Below the pieces are notes generated by a model that saw only the letters and a program-made list of their open reading frames with translations, had not been told where the DNA came from and made no database searches. Below are positions 39,418 through 47,995 of a stretch of 64,000 nucleotides of DNA, one piece after another (the stretch's first letter is position 1; each line of letters begins with the position of its first letter). The stretch is taken from assembly GCF_019645875.1 (NCBI RefSeq), contig NZ_CP081000.1, forward strand, positions 1,860,001-1,924,000, written 5' to 3'. Both the position numbers and the translations under genes were made by a program. The DNA comes from Mycolicibacterium senegalense. Its GTDB lineage: Bacteria; Actinomycetota; Actinomycetes; Mycobacteriales; Mycobacteriaceae.

Positions 39418-39924
39418 TCATTCGACTTCGTCCGCGCCGGCGGACAGATCGATCCGGATATCCCACCGGTGGACGTGGCCGGGGATCTCCTGCTCCATGA
39501 AAACTGACCAATCCTCGTACTTGTCGGCGTCGGCTTGCCACTCGTCTGCTTCGGTATCACGGCCGACACTTCGCAGTACTTCCGCGGCGAGCCGTTGCAG
39601 CGCCTGGCTGTTGCCGTGGAAACAGATGTCGTCGAGCATCGTGATCGTCGGCCGCGTGATGGCGTCGATCGCGTGATCCACCCGATGCGGACTCAACTCG
39701 GCGAACCTCAACTCGGCTATTGCGCAGTGGTAGGCCGCGTCGGCCGCCCGCATCGGGTGGTACATCTCCTTGCGGTCGATCAGGTTTGCCGCCATTTCTT
39801 GGGCCAGGGTCACCGATTCCGCTGAGGGGGAAAGGAAGTGGATCAGGGATATGAACGCAGCCATCACCAACTCCGGGTCGTCCCGACCCGGGCCCAGGCC
39901 ACGCACCTGTGGGCACCAACTCAT
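39418..39924 (-). CDS. hypothetical helical protein
   Basis: 168-aa protein, mainly helical, acidic (end DLSAGADEVE), with no recognised domain. Segments such as RAADAAYHCAIAELRFAEL and ALQRLAAEVLRSVGRDTEADEW resemble TPR-like helix pairs. The only available upstream starts crowd against the DUF4185 relic on the other strand (an in-frame stop lies at once beyond), so the N terminus may have been lost by rearrangement. Convergent with the hydrolase gene. Function unknown. Confidence 0.55.
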   Translation of the reverse strand: MSWCPQVRGLGPGRDDPELVMAAFISLIHFLSPSAESVTLAQEMAANLIDRKEMYHPMRAADAAYHCAIAELRFAELSPHRVDHAIDAITRPTITMLDDICFHGNSQALQRLAAEVLRSVGRDTEADEWQADADKYEDWSVFMEQEIPGHVHRWDIRIDLSAGADEVE

Positions 39925-40477
39925 CAAGCCCGCCAACACCGATCAGCGGCTACCAGGGCAACGACGGCAAGGTCTACATCGCCGCTGGCGCCTTCGACCG
40001 CAGCCAAAGCGCCTCGATGTATCGGGTTGACCCAGCAGATGTCACCGACCTTTCAGCCTGGCAGCCGTACAACCCTGTAGACAACCCATGTGGACCGGCC
40101 GGGCAGCCGGCCACCGCCACAATCACCCCTCCAGGTCGGAACTGGGGCGAAATCAGCTTCCGCGAAGTTGATGGCAAGCGTGTACTTTCCGGTACCAACT
40201 TCCACAGCGGCGATGGCGACACGAATGTGCCCGCTGTGGAGGTACACGTCGGCGATATCCCCACAACAGTCGTCAGTCCGGGGGCGCCACCGACTGTAGT
40301 GATGAGCAACGGCGCGAATTCGCCTTCGTACCGGCCGCCTATGGCGGTTACATTCTGCCCGGCTCCGCTCTCGACAATCTCAGCCTCTTCGGCAGCCAGT
40401 GGTTCCAATCCAACAACGGTCCAGTGCATTACGACGTCCAAGACATCCGCGTCAACGTCACACCCGGACATCGGTGA
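39909..40477 (+). pseudogene. DUF4185 protein relic with frameshift
   Basis: C-terminal part of a DUF4185 (glycosidase-like propeller) protein. First frame: GYQGNDGKVYIAA, MYRVDPADVTDLSAW, WGEISFREVDGKRVLSGTN. Near 40315 the coding switches frame: the family end AAYGGYILPGSALDN and QDIRVNVTPGHR then reads in another frame to a stop at 40475-40477. The N-terminal two-thirds, including any signal peptide, is missing. The open frame that continues in the first frame is out of register and not real protein. Confidence 0.7.
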
Positions 40478-40510
40478 AATACCTGTACTCACATTCGCGA
40501 TAGGACGGAT

Positions 40511-41065
40511 ATGATGTATCGCATCTCGGCGACACTGCTACTTTTCACGACTGCGTGGATGTCCTCCGCTTGCACGGCTACTGCTGACCCACCCACGCCC
40601 ACACCGACGGTGGAAGCAGGCAAGTTTCCAGACATGAGCGCCTACACCCCGGCCAACCCGGACGACTACATTCAGCAGCTCGACAACCCCGGACGACCCA
40701 CCAAGCTCAACAAATATTCGTTCAATACCCCCGACGGAATCCGATGTAGCTTTGGCCAACTTGCTTCAGCCTCATGCGGCGGCAACAACCTTCCCTCCAT
40801 ACCCGCGGCAGTATGCGACTCGGCGCAAGGCGTCTATCGATACAACCTTGTTAGTACGAGTCAGGGTGTGCAGCAGTGGCCCCGGGGGGAAAGGAATTGC
40901 TCCGATGATTTGCCGCCACACAAGGTGCTGCCGCCTTTTCACACGCTGACTGTGTATGAGGTGACGTGCGGTGTGGACGACCAAGGTACTACCGCCTGTA
41001 AGGATCCTCAGGGGCGCGGGTTCGTGTTGTCTCCGTCGTGGTCGGGTTGGATCCCCAAGGTGTGA
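40511..41065 (+). CDS. putative lipoprotein
   Basis: 184-aa exported protein. Signal peptide MMYRISATLLLFTTAWMSSAC with a lipobox SSAC (Cys at about 21) and a Pro/Thr linker (PPTPTPT). The mature domain has six cysteines (for example RCSFGQLASASC, AVCDS, RNCSDD, VTCGVDD, TACKD), likely disulfides. Lower GC and less biased codon use than core genes, in keeping with acquired DNA. Follows the DUF4185 relic in the same direction. No known function. Confidence 0.75.
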   Translation: MMYRISATLLLFTTAWMSSACTATADPPTPTPTVEAGKFPDMSAYTPANPDDYIQQLDNPGRPTKLNKYSFNTPDGIRCSFGQLASASCGGNNLPSIPAAVCDSAQGVYRYNLVSTSQGVQQWPRGERNCSDDLPPHKVLPPFHTLTVYEVTCGVDDQGTTACKDPQGRGFVLSPSWSGWIPKV

Positions 41066-41403
41066 ACGAACTTTCGCCTGATTGCGATCAGTTCGTCTGC
41101 GTCAGACCTACCGGCCAACGAACATCGGTTCGAGAGATATACCGCCGTCGGGAGCTGCGGGCAACCGATTCAACTTCACCTGAAGACCACATCAGCAAAA
41201 GCGGAGGCCCGTCCCAAAGAGCCCGATCGGTCTGGCCGTCGCGTGCCGGCACCATGCCAGTCCGAACAAGTTCGGTGCCAGTATTCCTGAACCGGAACCG
41301 GTCGTGCAGTCTAGAAACGTCACCGCTACGCCCTCGCGTCGCGCTACGTTGACTCCGATCCGAGCGGGGCACATGGGAGGTCTTGAGAGATGGAGCGACT
41401 ACG

Positions 41404-41706
41404 GCGCCACCGAGTTCACGCAGGAACGGAAAAACCTTGTCGCCGATCGTGGAGAACATACCGCCGGTTCGGCGTTCTTGAACTGCGACCATCGCAGACC
41501 TTGCTGGTCAGGGTCGAATCGCAGTCCCTCGGACTTGCCGGTGGCACGTGCTTTCTTTCTCGGTGAGGGATCTCGAGGTCATCGAGTCGGCGGATGAACA
41601 GCAGATAGGTGATCTGTTCGATCAGCTATAAGGGATTGGAGATCTCGCCGGACCAGAACGCGTCCCAAACTCGGTAGACCTCGCTCTTCAACTCACCCGT
41701 GATCAC
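41404..41706 (-). pseudogene. relic of type I restriction methyltransferase subunit (hsdM, N-terminal part)
   Basis: From a GTG at 41706 the minus strand reads MITGELKSEVYRVWDAFWSG, then NPL, an in-frame TAG, and LIEQITYLLFIRRLDDLE: the conserved HsdM N terminus with one codon turned to stop. After a frameshift comes TGKSEGLRFDPDQQGLRW; after another, MFSTIGDKVFPFLRELGG. Alignment to the family ends there; the catalytic domain (NPPF/Y motif) is missing. No specificity or restriction subunit is near. A dead remnant of a type I system. Confidence 0.8.
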
Positions 41707-41831
41707 CGCACTGCCCCTTGCTGCCGTCAAGAAGTGAACAGGACTGTATATAGGTGAGAAGGGCCGACCGGCGCGTCTGACCAGACGGCAGTGACCAAGG
41801 GCTCGTAGATTCCTGAGCTAAGAGCCTTCGC

Positions 41832-41837
41832 TATGCT
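41832..41837 (+). promoter_or_regulatory. -10 element for leaderless transcript
   Basis: TATGCT, followed by 6 bp (GCGAAC) and then ATG. This exact spacing implies transcription starts at the A of the ATG at 41844 and drives the four-gene cassette that follows. Confidence 0.6.
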
Positions 41838-41843
41838 GCGAAC

Positions 41844-41894
41844 ATGGGCTCGGGGGAATCGGTTACGCCTGGTCAGATGGGCAGCGCAGAATGA
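41844..41894 (+). CDS. 16-aa leader peptide coupled to EspC-like gene
   Basis: Short frame MGSGESVTPGQMGSAE starting at the predicted leaderless transcription start. Its TGA overlaps the ATG of the next gene (ATGA), so ribosomes finishing here can re-initiate; no clear ribosome site precedes the larger gene. Probably a leaderless leader whose job is translation coupling. No sequence conservation can be judged from one genome. Confidence 0.5.
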   Translation: MGSGESVTPGQMGSAE

Positions 41895-42178
41895 AGTCAC
41901 TGTCAGTCGATCCCAACGATGTGCGCAGGGCGGCAGGTCGGCTGGAAGAATTTGCGAATCAACTCGAGGAGTCGGTTGATCCACCTGCACCCGGTGCGGC
42001 GTGGTTGCTGAGTTCTGCCGCCGTATCCCGTGTGCGTGATAGTGCGGATGATGTCCGGAGTCTGCTGAGAAAGCGGATGGAAACGACATCACGCAAGCTG
42101 GCAATCGCCGGCAAGCTTTATGCCGAAAGCGACCTCACATTGGCGCATACCATCAAAACTACTATGGATTCGCAGTAA
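41891..42178 (+). CDS. EspC/WXG100-like type VII secretion protein
   Basis: 95-aa helical hairpin protein. Two long helices (VRRAAGRLEEFANQLEES; VRDSADDVRSLLRKRMETTSRKLAIAGKLYAES) flank a turn with PGAAWLL. The tail YAESD fits the YxxxD type VII export signal. Size and pattern match the EspC/DUF2580 group that pairs with a larger WXG protein. It abuts the next gene directly (TAA then ATG), which supports a heterodimer. Confidence 0.8.
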   Translation: MKSLSVDPNDVRRAAGRLEEFANQLEESVDPPAPGAAWLLSSAAVSRVRDSADDVRSLLRKRMETTSRKLAIAGKLYAESDLTLAHTIKTTMDSQ

Positions 42179-43387
42179 ATGTCCGCTGCGGATGTTCTTC
42201 CTTCCCTTGGGCAGATAGAAACTCTCGATACGCGGCATCTGGCCGATCTCGCCTTGCACTTCGGCGCGGAGGCTGACCGAATTGAAGACAATTTCAACCG
42301 TGCCCATCAGCAGGTCGAGCAGGTTCAGTGGCAAGGTCAAGCCTACGAAGCCGCCCTGGGCTACACTGCCGGTGCCCGGACGGCCGCTCGCGAACATTCT
42401 CAAAGGTTGCGGGGTGCGGCAATCATCGCCCGAACAGGTGACGCCAGACTGCTCGCTGCTCAGCGGAAAGTGCTCGACCTGGTCGATGATGCGCGTCGCG
42501 CAGGATTCATCGTTTCTGATCAGCTCGCAGTAAGCGCGTTCGTTCCAAATCGACGAATCGCAGACGCCATGTTGTTGCAGCCACAGGCCAACATGCTTAC
42601 AGACACTATCCGGATTCATGCTGCTTCTCTCCTGGATATTGATCGTGATGTTGCCCAACAGCTTGACGCTCTCGCGGTGAGCTTTCGAGAAAAAGTATTC
42701 ACCAATCTTCCTGCCACGCCGTTCGATGGCCTACCTCCGTTGCCTCCGCCGTTGTCGCCGGAGGAAAACGATGATCCGTGGGAGCACGGCGGTGATAGGC
42801 GCTGGAAGTCAATCGCTAGTGCTGGGGTTAAGCAGAAATATGTTGCCATGGCACTTCTCGAAATGGAGCGGAACAACCAAACGACCGCTCAAGATTTGCT
42901 CTCCCATTACCTTGAGAATTCGGGCGAAGCAGTTGAACTGCCGGCAGATCTGTTGGATCGATGGTTATCGGATACAGTAAACGGCTACGCGGATGAATAC
43001 CTGCCCCCCGCAGAACAGACGAGCAGCCATCTGCAATCTGTGGCGTCCAACGCATGGCAAGTTGCGCAGAAGGAGGGCAAGCCGGTGACAGTGTCCGGAA
43101 ATACACCGTGGACGCCCGTGGCCGGGAGTGACGGCGATAGTGTGCGGTCTTTGGGACACTTTGGGTTGTCTACTGCGTACTCGATGACGGTCAATCCTGA
43201 CGGCACGTATTCGGCCACGTACCGAAGCGATGTCTATGATTGGTACAACTTTGCGACATTCCCATACGACGGAGTCGCGCAATCAATTTCGTCCGCTGCC
43301 CACGATCTTCAAGCAGCCGGTTTCGCTCAGGATTTCGTTGTAACGGGATCAGGCAGTGTGCAACAGACTCAAGGCAAGGTGCAGTAG
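42179..43387 (+). CDS. large WXG-type secretion substrate with C-terminal domain
   Basis: 402-aa protein. Residues 1-110 form a WXG-like helical hairpin (turn motif VQWQGQAYEAALG); a helical middle and a proline hinge (PLPPPLSPEEND, about 200) follow. The C-terminal domain (about 285-402) has NTPWTPVAGSDGDSVRSLGHF and TYRSDVYDWYNF, a beta-rich module seen in other actinobacterial secreted proteins but without a known enzyme motif that I recognise. No signal peptide. LXG-like polymorphic toxins share this plan; toxin activity is not shown. Partner of the preceding gene. Confidence 0.78.
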   Translation: MSAADVLPSLGQIETLDTRHLADLALHFGAEADRIEDNFNRAHQQVEQVQWQGQAYEAALGYTAGARTAAREHSQRLRGAAIIARTGDARLLAAQRKVLDLVDDARRAGFIVSDQLAVSAFVPNRRIADAMLLQPQANMLTDTIRIHAASLLDIDRDVAQQLDALAVSFREKVFTNLPATPFDGLPPLPPPLSPEENDDPWEHGGDRRWKSIASAGVKQKYVAMALLEMERNNQTTAQDLLSHYLENSGEAVELPADLLDRWLSDTVNGYADEYLPPAEQTSSHLQSVASNAWQVAQKEGKPVTVSGNTPWTPVAGSDGDSVRSLGHFGLSTAYSMTVNPDGTYSATYRSDVYDWYNFATFPYDGVAQSISSAAHDLQAAGFAQDFVVTGSGSVQQTQGKVQ

Positions 43388-43388
43388 G

Positions 43389-43937
43389 GTGCGTGGCGCA
43401 GGGATCGTCGCGGGGTTGATCGCGGTGATGGCACTTCTGCTCACGGGGTGTACCGGTGACGGAAAGATGGTGGCAAAAGACGTGGTGTTGACCGATGCGA
43501 AGCAAAGGGTTGACGCCGAGCTCTCGATGCCACTGCCGGAATCTTTTGTACCGACCAAAGCTATTGATCGGCACGCAAGTTGGGGTGCCCAAGCTCGCGC
43601 GATCGAAGCGGCCTTTTCCGCGCCCCCGAGCGCGGTCAACGAGTTGCTTGTTCATATTCATGCCAGCAGAAGTGGCGTGTATAGGGACACTTCGAATTGT
43701 CCAGCGAGTTCGGAAGACCTGGCCGCCACGGCCGCTCCCGATTCCTCGGTCCTGTCCGCCTGGTATGACCGCGGCATATTCGACCGATGCACGGCAGTTG
43801 AGCGGTGGACTATACCGCCGAGTGGGTTGACGGACGCCAGGTCCGCCGGTGCGTTGTATGTCCAACCGGGCGTCGTAGTCCAGGCGCGTCAGCCAACCCC
43901 GCTCAGCACAGTTCTGGTGTCAGTCTCCACGGCCTGA
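43389..43937 (+). CDS. putative lipoprotein of the type VII cassette
   Basis: 182-aa exported protein. Signal peptide MRGAGIVAGLIAVMALLLTGC with lipobox LTGC (Cys at 21). Mature part has two cysteines (NCPASS, FDRCTAV) that may pair. GTG start directly after the TAG of the large gene. In secretion-type cassettes a membrane-anchored last gene may serve as immunity or docking factor; this is inference. No known family. Confidence 0.78.
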   Translation: MRGAGIVAGLIAVMALLLTGCTGDGKMVAKDVVLTDAKQRVDAELSMPLPESFVPTKAIDRHASWGAQARAIEAAFSAPPSAVNELLVHIHASRSGVYRDTSNCPASSEDLAATAAPDSSVLSAWYDRGIFDRCTAVERWTIPPSGLTDARSAGALYVQPGVVVQARQPTPLSTVLVSVSTA

Positions 43938-43957
43938 CTTGCGCACGCCCCCGAAAA

Positions 43958-45790
43958 CTACTTGTTGAACTTCCCGCTCAAATACTCAGCGCGGCAAGCA
44001 CTCCGGGCCAGTTTGCCGCTCGTGGTGCGGGGGATCACGCCGGCGGCGACCATCCGCACGTCAGCCACGCGGATCTGGTGCTGGCGCGAGACGGCAGCGC
44101 GGATGGCGTCGACGATCGGGCCGGGCTCGGCGCGGCCGGCGCCGGCGGCTCGCTCGGCGACGATCACCAGTTCCTCGCCGCGGTCGCCGACTACCGAGAA
44201 CGCCGCGACGTAGCCCGAGCGCACGGCGGGTGATGCCGCGCTGACCGTGGTCTCGATGTCGGTCGGGTAGTGGTTGCGCCCGTCGATCAGGATCATGTCT
44301 TTGATCCGGCCGGTGAGGTACAGCTCGCCGTTGAGGTAGACCCCGAGGTCGCCGGTGGCCAGCCAGTGCCCGTTGTCCGGCACCTCTTCGGCGTGGCTGC
44401 CGGACGCCAGCCGGGTCTGCAACTTGTTGGCGAACACTCGTTCGCTCTCGTCGGGGCGGCCGAAGTAGCCCTGGCCGACGTTGTTGCCGTGCAGCCAGAT
44501 TTCACCGACGACGCCGTCGGGGGCCTCGCCGCCGTCACCGTCGGCGATCACGGCCCATTGGTTCGGGATCGGCTGGCCGCAGGACACATGGGCCACTGCG
44601 CCCTCGTCGGTCGGGTCAACGATCACCGCGCGGCCGGCGCTGAGCTCGTCGCGGTCGAGGTACACCGCGCTGGCCGCAGCGCTCGGCGCGATGCTGGCCA
44701 CCGACAGGGTCGCCTCGGCCATGCCGTAGGACGGTTTGACCGCGGTCGCGGGCAGCCCGTACGGCGCGAATGCCGAGGTGAACTTCTCGACGGCGGCCAT
44801 GGTCACCGGTTCGGACCCGTTGAGCAGGGTCACCACGTTGGTCAGGTCCAGGGTTTCGCCGGCCGGCGGGAGACCGCGCTCGGCGGCCAGCTCGAAAGCG
44901 AAGTTGGGTGCGGCGGCCAGCGTGCGGCCGTGGGCCGCCTCGATGCCGAGCTGCTTGATCCAGCGGTAGGGCCGCCGGACGAACGCCATCGGATCCATGA
45001 GCGTGATGTGGCTGCCGCACAACGCCGGGAACATGATCATGATCAGGCCCATGTCGTGGTACAGCGGTAGCCAGCTGACGCTGCGGATACCCATGCTCAG
45101 GTCACCGGCCAGGATCATCTGCAAAACGTTGGTGCACACATTGCGGTGGGAGATCTCCACACCGGCCGGGGTCCGGGTGGATCCCGAGGTGTACTGCAGA
45201 TAGGCGATGTCGTCGGTTTCGACGGTCGGGGCCTGGAACATCGATGCCAATGAGTCCGGGACGGCGTCCACCGCGATCAGGCGGGGACGCTCCGCGGCGG
45301 GAAGGGTGCGCAGGAAATTACGCACCGATTCCGAGGCCGCGCTCGTGGTGAGGACGACGGTCGGTTTGGCGTCGGCCAGTACGGCGGCCAGCCGCTCGGC
45401 GTGACCGGCCAGGCTGGGCGCGAACAGCGGCACCGCGATGTTGCCGGCGTGGATGGCGGCAAAGAAGGCGGCCACGTATTCGACGCCCTGCGGGGCCAGG
45501 ATCGCCACCCGGTCGCGGGGCTGGGTGACCTGTTGCAGCCGGGCGCCGACAGCGCATACCTGGGACCACAAGGCGTTCCAGCTCAGTTCGACGGCGCGGC
45601 CGTCGGAGTCGGTGGAGTAGTCGAGGAACCGGTATGACGGCTCGTCCCCGAACGTGAACCGGTTGCGATCCAGGAACGACGTGAGGGTGACGCCGTCGGG
45701 TACGACGATGGTGCCGTCCTCGCGAACGTAGTTCTCGATGTTCGACGTCGACGAATCAACTGCACTGGTTGCGAAGGGATCCCGACCCAT
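43958..45790 (-). CDS. long-chain fatty acyl-AMP ligase (FadD32-like FAAL)
   Basis: 610-aa adenylating enzyme that activates long fatty acids as acyl-AMP and normally hands them to an acyl carrier or polyketide synthase. Motifs: YLQYTSGSTRTPAGVEISHRN (P-loop), LPLYHDMGLI, VLLNGSEPV, SYGMAEATL, LATGDLG and IKDMILIDGRNHYPTDIE; terminal lysine region IPRTTSGKLAR. FAAL-type insertion is indicated by GRNHYP. The ATG (MGRDPFATS) is preferred; the longer frame adds unconserved residues. Its sequence is FadD32-like, but the mycolic-acid neighbours (pks13, accD4) are absent, so it is a paralogue. Confidence 0.92.
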   Translation of the reverse strand: MGRDPFATSAVDSSTSNIENYVREDGTIVVPDGVTLTSFLDRNRFTFGDEPSYRFLDYSTDSDGRAVELSWNALWSQVCAVGARLQQVTQPRDRVAILAPQGVEYVAAFFAAIHAGNIAVPLFAPSLAGHAERLAAVLADAKPTVVLTTSAASESVRNFLRTLPAAERPRLIAVDAVPDSLASMFQAPTVETDDIAYLQYTSGSTRTPAGVEISHRNVCTNVLQMILAGDLSMGIRSVSWLPLYHDMGLIMIMFPALCGSHITLMDPMAFVRRPYRWIKQLGIEAAHGRTLAAAPNFAFELAAERGLPPAGETLDLTNVVTLLNGSEPVTMAAVEKFTSAFAPYGLPATAVKPSYGMAEATLSVASIAPSAAASAVYLDRDELSAGRAVIVDPTDEGAVAHVSCGQPIPNQWAVIADGDGGEAPDGVVGEIWLHGNNVGQGYFGRPDESERVFANKLQTRLASGSHAEEVPDNGHWLATGDLGVYLNGELYLTGRIKDMILIDGRNHYPTDIETTVSAASPAVRSGYVAAFSVVGDRGEELVIVAERAAGAGRAEPGPIVDAIRAAVSRQHQIRVADVRMVAAGVIPRTTSGKLARSACRAEYLSGKFNK

Positions 45791-45882
45791 AACAGGTAAG
45801 ACTAATAGCGGCTCTAATAAAGCTCGGCCTCGTGGTCCGGTGTGGGTTGTCACCGACTGTCGAAAATGTGACTTGCGTCTCG

Positions 45883-46440
45883 TTATCGGGGTCCGTCGAC
45901 GGCGTAAGTCCCGTTATTATCCGTGAATTCCACGATTACGCGGCGCAGTGTGTCGTTGATCTCAACCGCGCACGTGAACGTCGCGCCGGTCCGGACGACC
46001 GGGTTTTTGCCGTCGTTGCATGCGACCGCGACGACTCGGTTTGCTCCGTAGCCGTTGATGGGGTCGGACAGGATCTGCGCCACTCCCGCCTCGGCCTGTC
46101 GAACGTCGAGCCGGGTGCCACCGGTATCAGAGCGGCTCCAGGCCCACAGCCCGGCGCCGATCACCGCGACCCCGACCACGGCGGCCACCCCGATGTACCG
46201 GCTGGAGAATTTGGGCTTGGGCTTCGGGTGCGACGGCGGTTGCGGTGCGCGTGGCGGAGGGGGTGCGGGCCGCGCGTGTGGTCGAGGCTGCTGGTGTGGT
46301 GGCGGCTGCGACGGCGGGGGCTGTCGCGGGGGCGGCGTCCATGACGGCCGGGCCGGGCGGGGCCCGGGTGGTGGTGGCGTGTGGCCCGGCAGGGGTGCCC
46401 CGCCCGGGCGCGCCCACCACGGTTGCTCGGGACCGCTCAT
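45883..46440 (-). CDS. DUF4333 membrane protein with proline-rich head
   Basis: 185 aa. Residues 1-78 are Pro/Arg-rich (cytosolic, low complexity); one membrane helix (YIGVAAVVGVAVIGAGLWAWS, about 82-102) anchors an extracellular DUF4333 domain with the typical pair of cysteines (AVACNDG and FTCAVEI), likely a disulfide. Common in mycobacteria; function unknown. It starts just past the peptidase gene stop on the same strand. Confidence 0.9.
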   Translation of the reverse strand: MSGPEQPWWARPGGAPLPGHTPPPPGPRPARPSWTPPPRQPPPSQPPPHQQPRPHARPAPPPPRAPQPPSHPKPKPKFSSRYIGVAAVVGVAVIGAGLWAWSRSDTGGTRLDVRQAEAGVAQILSDPINGYGANRVVAVACNDGKNPVVRTGATFTCAVEINDTLRRVIVEFTDNNGTYAVDGPR

Positions 46441-46462
46441 CGGATCTCCTCGACTCGGCTCA

Positions 46463-47896
46463 TCACGCGAACCGTTGGTAGCACTGTGCGTCGTCGCCTT
46501 GCAGGCCGGACCGGTAGGCCAGGATTCGCGTGAACCCGGCCGGCAGCACCCGGCCGTTGACGTCGCTGGCGGCCAGCCCGTTGGTCAGCAGGCTGCTGAT
46601 CGCCTCGTCGGTGTCACCGGCTGACAGCGTGATCGGCAAACCCGGCTCGGTCATCCGCGCCTGCCCGACTCCGGTCAGGCAGCCGGTGCGCATGGCGGCC
46701 ACCGGGGTGTCGAGGGTCAGGCCTTTCTCGTGTTGCACGGCCAGTGCGTAGCGCGATGTCAGCACGGAGATCGCCGAGTTGTCGCCTTGAAGCAGTTCCT
46801 GTTCGTCGTTCTCGTTCCTGGCTTCCCCCAACGCTTTGAGCCCGTCGAGATCCACCACGATGGTGTTGGTCGCCGGGCAGTAGGACGCCGGCGGCGACGG
46901 CCCGGCGTCGGGACACGCGCTGGGCTCGGTGCTCAGCGACGGCGGGTCGGCGGGGGCGTAGACCCGCCGCAGCGACTGCATGGTCTTGTCGATCAGATCG
47001 GCGGTGATCGTGCTGTTGCCGTCGTGTGCGCCGCTGAAGAAGTCGAGGAATTTGGGCAGGTCGCCGCGGCGCTTCTTGATCTCCTCGGAGTCCATGGCCG
47101 CGCATTGGTCGACGTTGCCGCTGAACCCGATCTGGAATGCGCTGACCCGGTCCAGCGCAGACCCGTGTTCGTTGCCGGTGAGCGCGGCGTCGACCCGCGT
47201 CATCAGGGGATCGCGGATGTAGATCAGGCCGCCCAGGACGTGGTTGAGACCGTCGCCGGTGCTCAACTCGAAGCGCGGCGAATTGCCCGCGGCCACCCAG
47301 CGCAGGTACACCCCGGCCAGGCAGTCGGCCTGCTGTTCTGCCACGAGCACGGGCGTGCTCTCGTTGATCAGCCGGGCCTGTTGCTGGACGGCATGGCCGT
47401 ACTCGTGCGCCATCACCCCGACCACGCCCATCTGCCCGAAATACTGGGCCGCAACGGGGATCGCGACACCGCGGTCCCAGGCCATCACGTCGCTCTTGAG
47501 GCAGTAGAAGGCGTTGGTCAGCCCGACGGTGTTCTGTCCGCAGATGTCGAGGCCGGGGGAGACGTCGGAGTTGTAGGACACCAGCCGGGAGACAGGTGTG
47601 AACGTGCCCGGCAGTGAGCCGCCGCTGTAGTTCTGCGACCAGAAGTCTTCGATGTCGTCGACGGCGAGCAGCGCCAAGTCGTCGATCTGGCCGCCGTCGG
47701 TGTTCTCGGCTTTGCGGGTGGGTCCGGGGGCTTCGGGCCGGATGCCGCTGTGGCCGTCGGTCACGGGCAGGCCGCCTACCCGGTCGGGCAGAAACAACAT
47801 CGAGGTGGCTCGGCCGCCGATCACCGTGGCGTCGCTGCAGCCGGCGACCATTACTACACAACAGGCCAGACCGAGCCACCAGCGAAGCCTCGCCAC
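46463..47896 (-). CDS. secreted zinc metallopeptidase lipoprotein, second copy
   Basis: 477-aa predicted lipoprotein. GTG start gives MARLRWWLGLACCVVMVAGC, lipobox VAGC. Zinc motif MAHEYGHAVQQQ, third ligand VAEQQADCLAG (PF04228 pattern), with the C-terminal PPASYCPATNTI and NGLAASDVNG blocks also found in the copy at 20084-21529. Clear paralogues over the whole length. Acts outside the membrane; substrate unknown. Divergent from the kinase gene. Confidence 0.88.
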   Translation of the reverse strand: MARLRWWLGLACCVVMVAGCSDATVIGGRATSMLFLPDRVGGLPVTDGHSGIRPEAPGPTRKAENTDGGQIDDLALLAVDDIEDFWSQNYSGGSLPGTFTPVSRLVSYNSDVSPGLDICGQNTVGLTNAFYCLKSDVMAWDRGVAIPVAAQYFGQMGVVGVMAHEYGHAVQQQARLINESTPVLVAEQQADCLAGVYLRWVAAGNSPRFELSTGDGLNHVLGGLIYIRDPLMTRVDAALTGNEHGSALDRVSAFQIGFSGNVDQCAAMDSEEIKKRRGDLPKFLDFFSGAHDGNSTITADLIDKTMQSLRRVYAPADPPSLSTEPSACPDAGPSPPASYCPATNTIVVDLDGLKALGEARNENDEQELLQGDNSAISVLTSRYALAVQHEKGLTLDTPVAAMRTGCLTGVGQARMTEPGLPITLSAGDTDEAISSLLTNGLAASDVNGRVLPAGFTRILAYRSGLQGDDAQCYQRFA

Positions 47897-47995
47897 TTTG
47901 AGCCGCCTTCCGTGCAATTCACCCCAGCCAGTTCTACCTGTTCGCGCCGACGTTCGGGATCGGCCGCCGGTTACGTGGGCGACAATGGCCGCGTT

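Larger units (their letters stand above)
41066..41843. other. long intergenic stretch with relics
   Basis: About 780 bp without an intact gene. The right half holds a decayed hsdM start (41404-41706, minus strand). Between 41066 and 41400 I see only frames without recognisable family motifs on either strand. The last 12 bases carry the promoter of the secretion-type cassette. Confidence 0.7.

Noticed and set aside
41088..41492. 134-codon minus-strand frame as a gene
   Set aside because: Only its first third matches the HsdM N-terminal region after a frameshift; the rest has no homology. Annotated as relic instead.
43958..45790. Naming the FAAL gene fadD32 or fadD33
   Set aside because: Similarity to FadD32 is clear, but the pks13/accD4 or mycobactin neighbours are missing, so the name is not justified.
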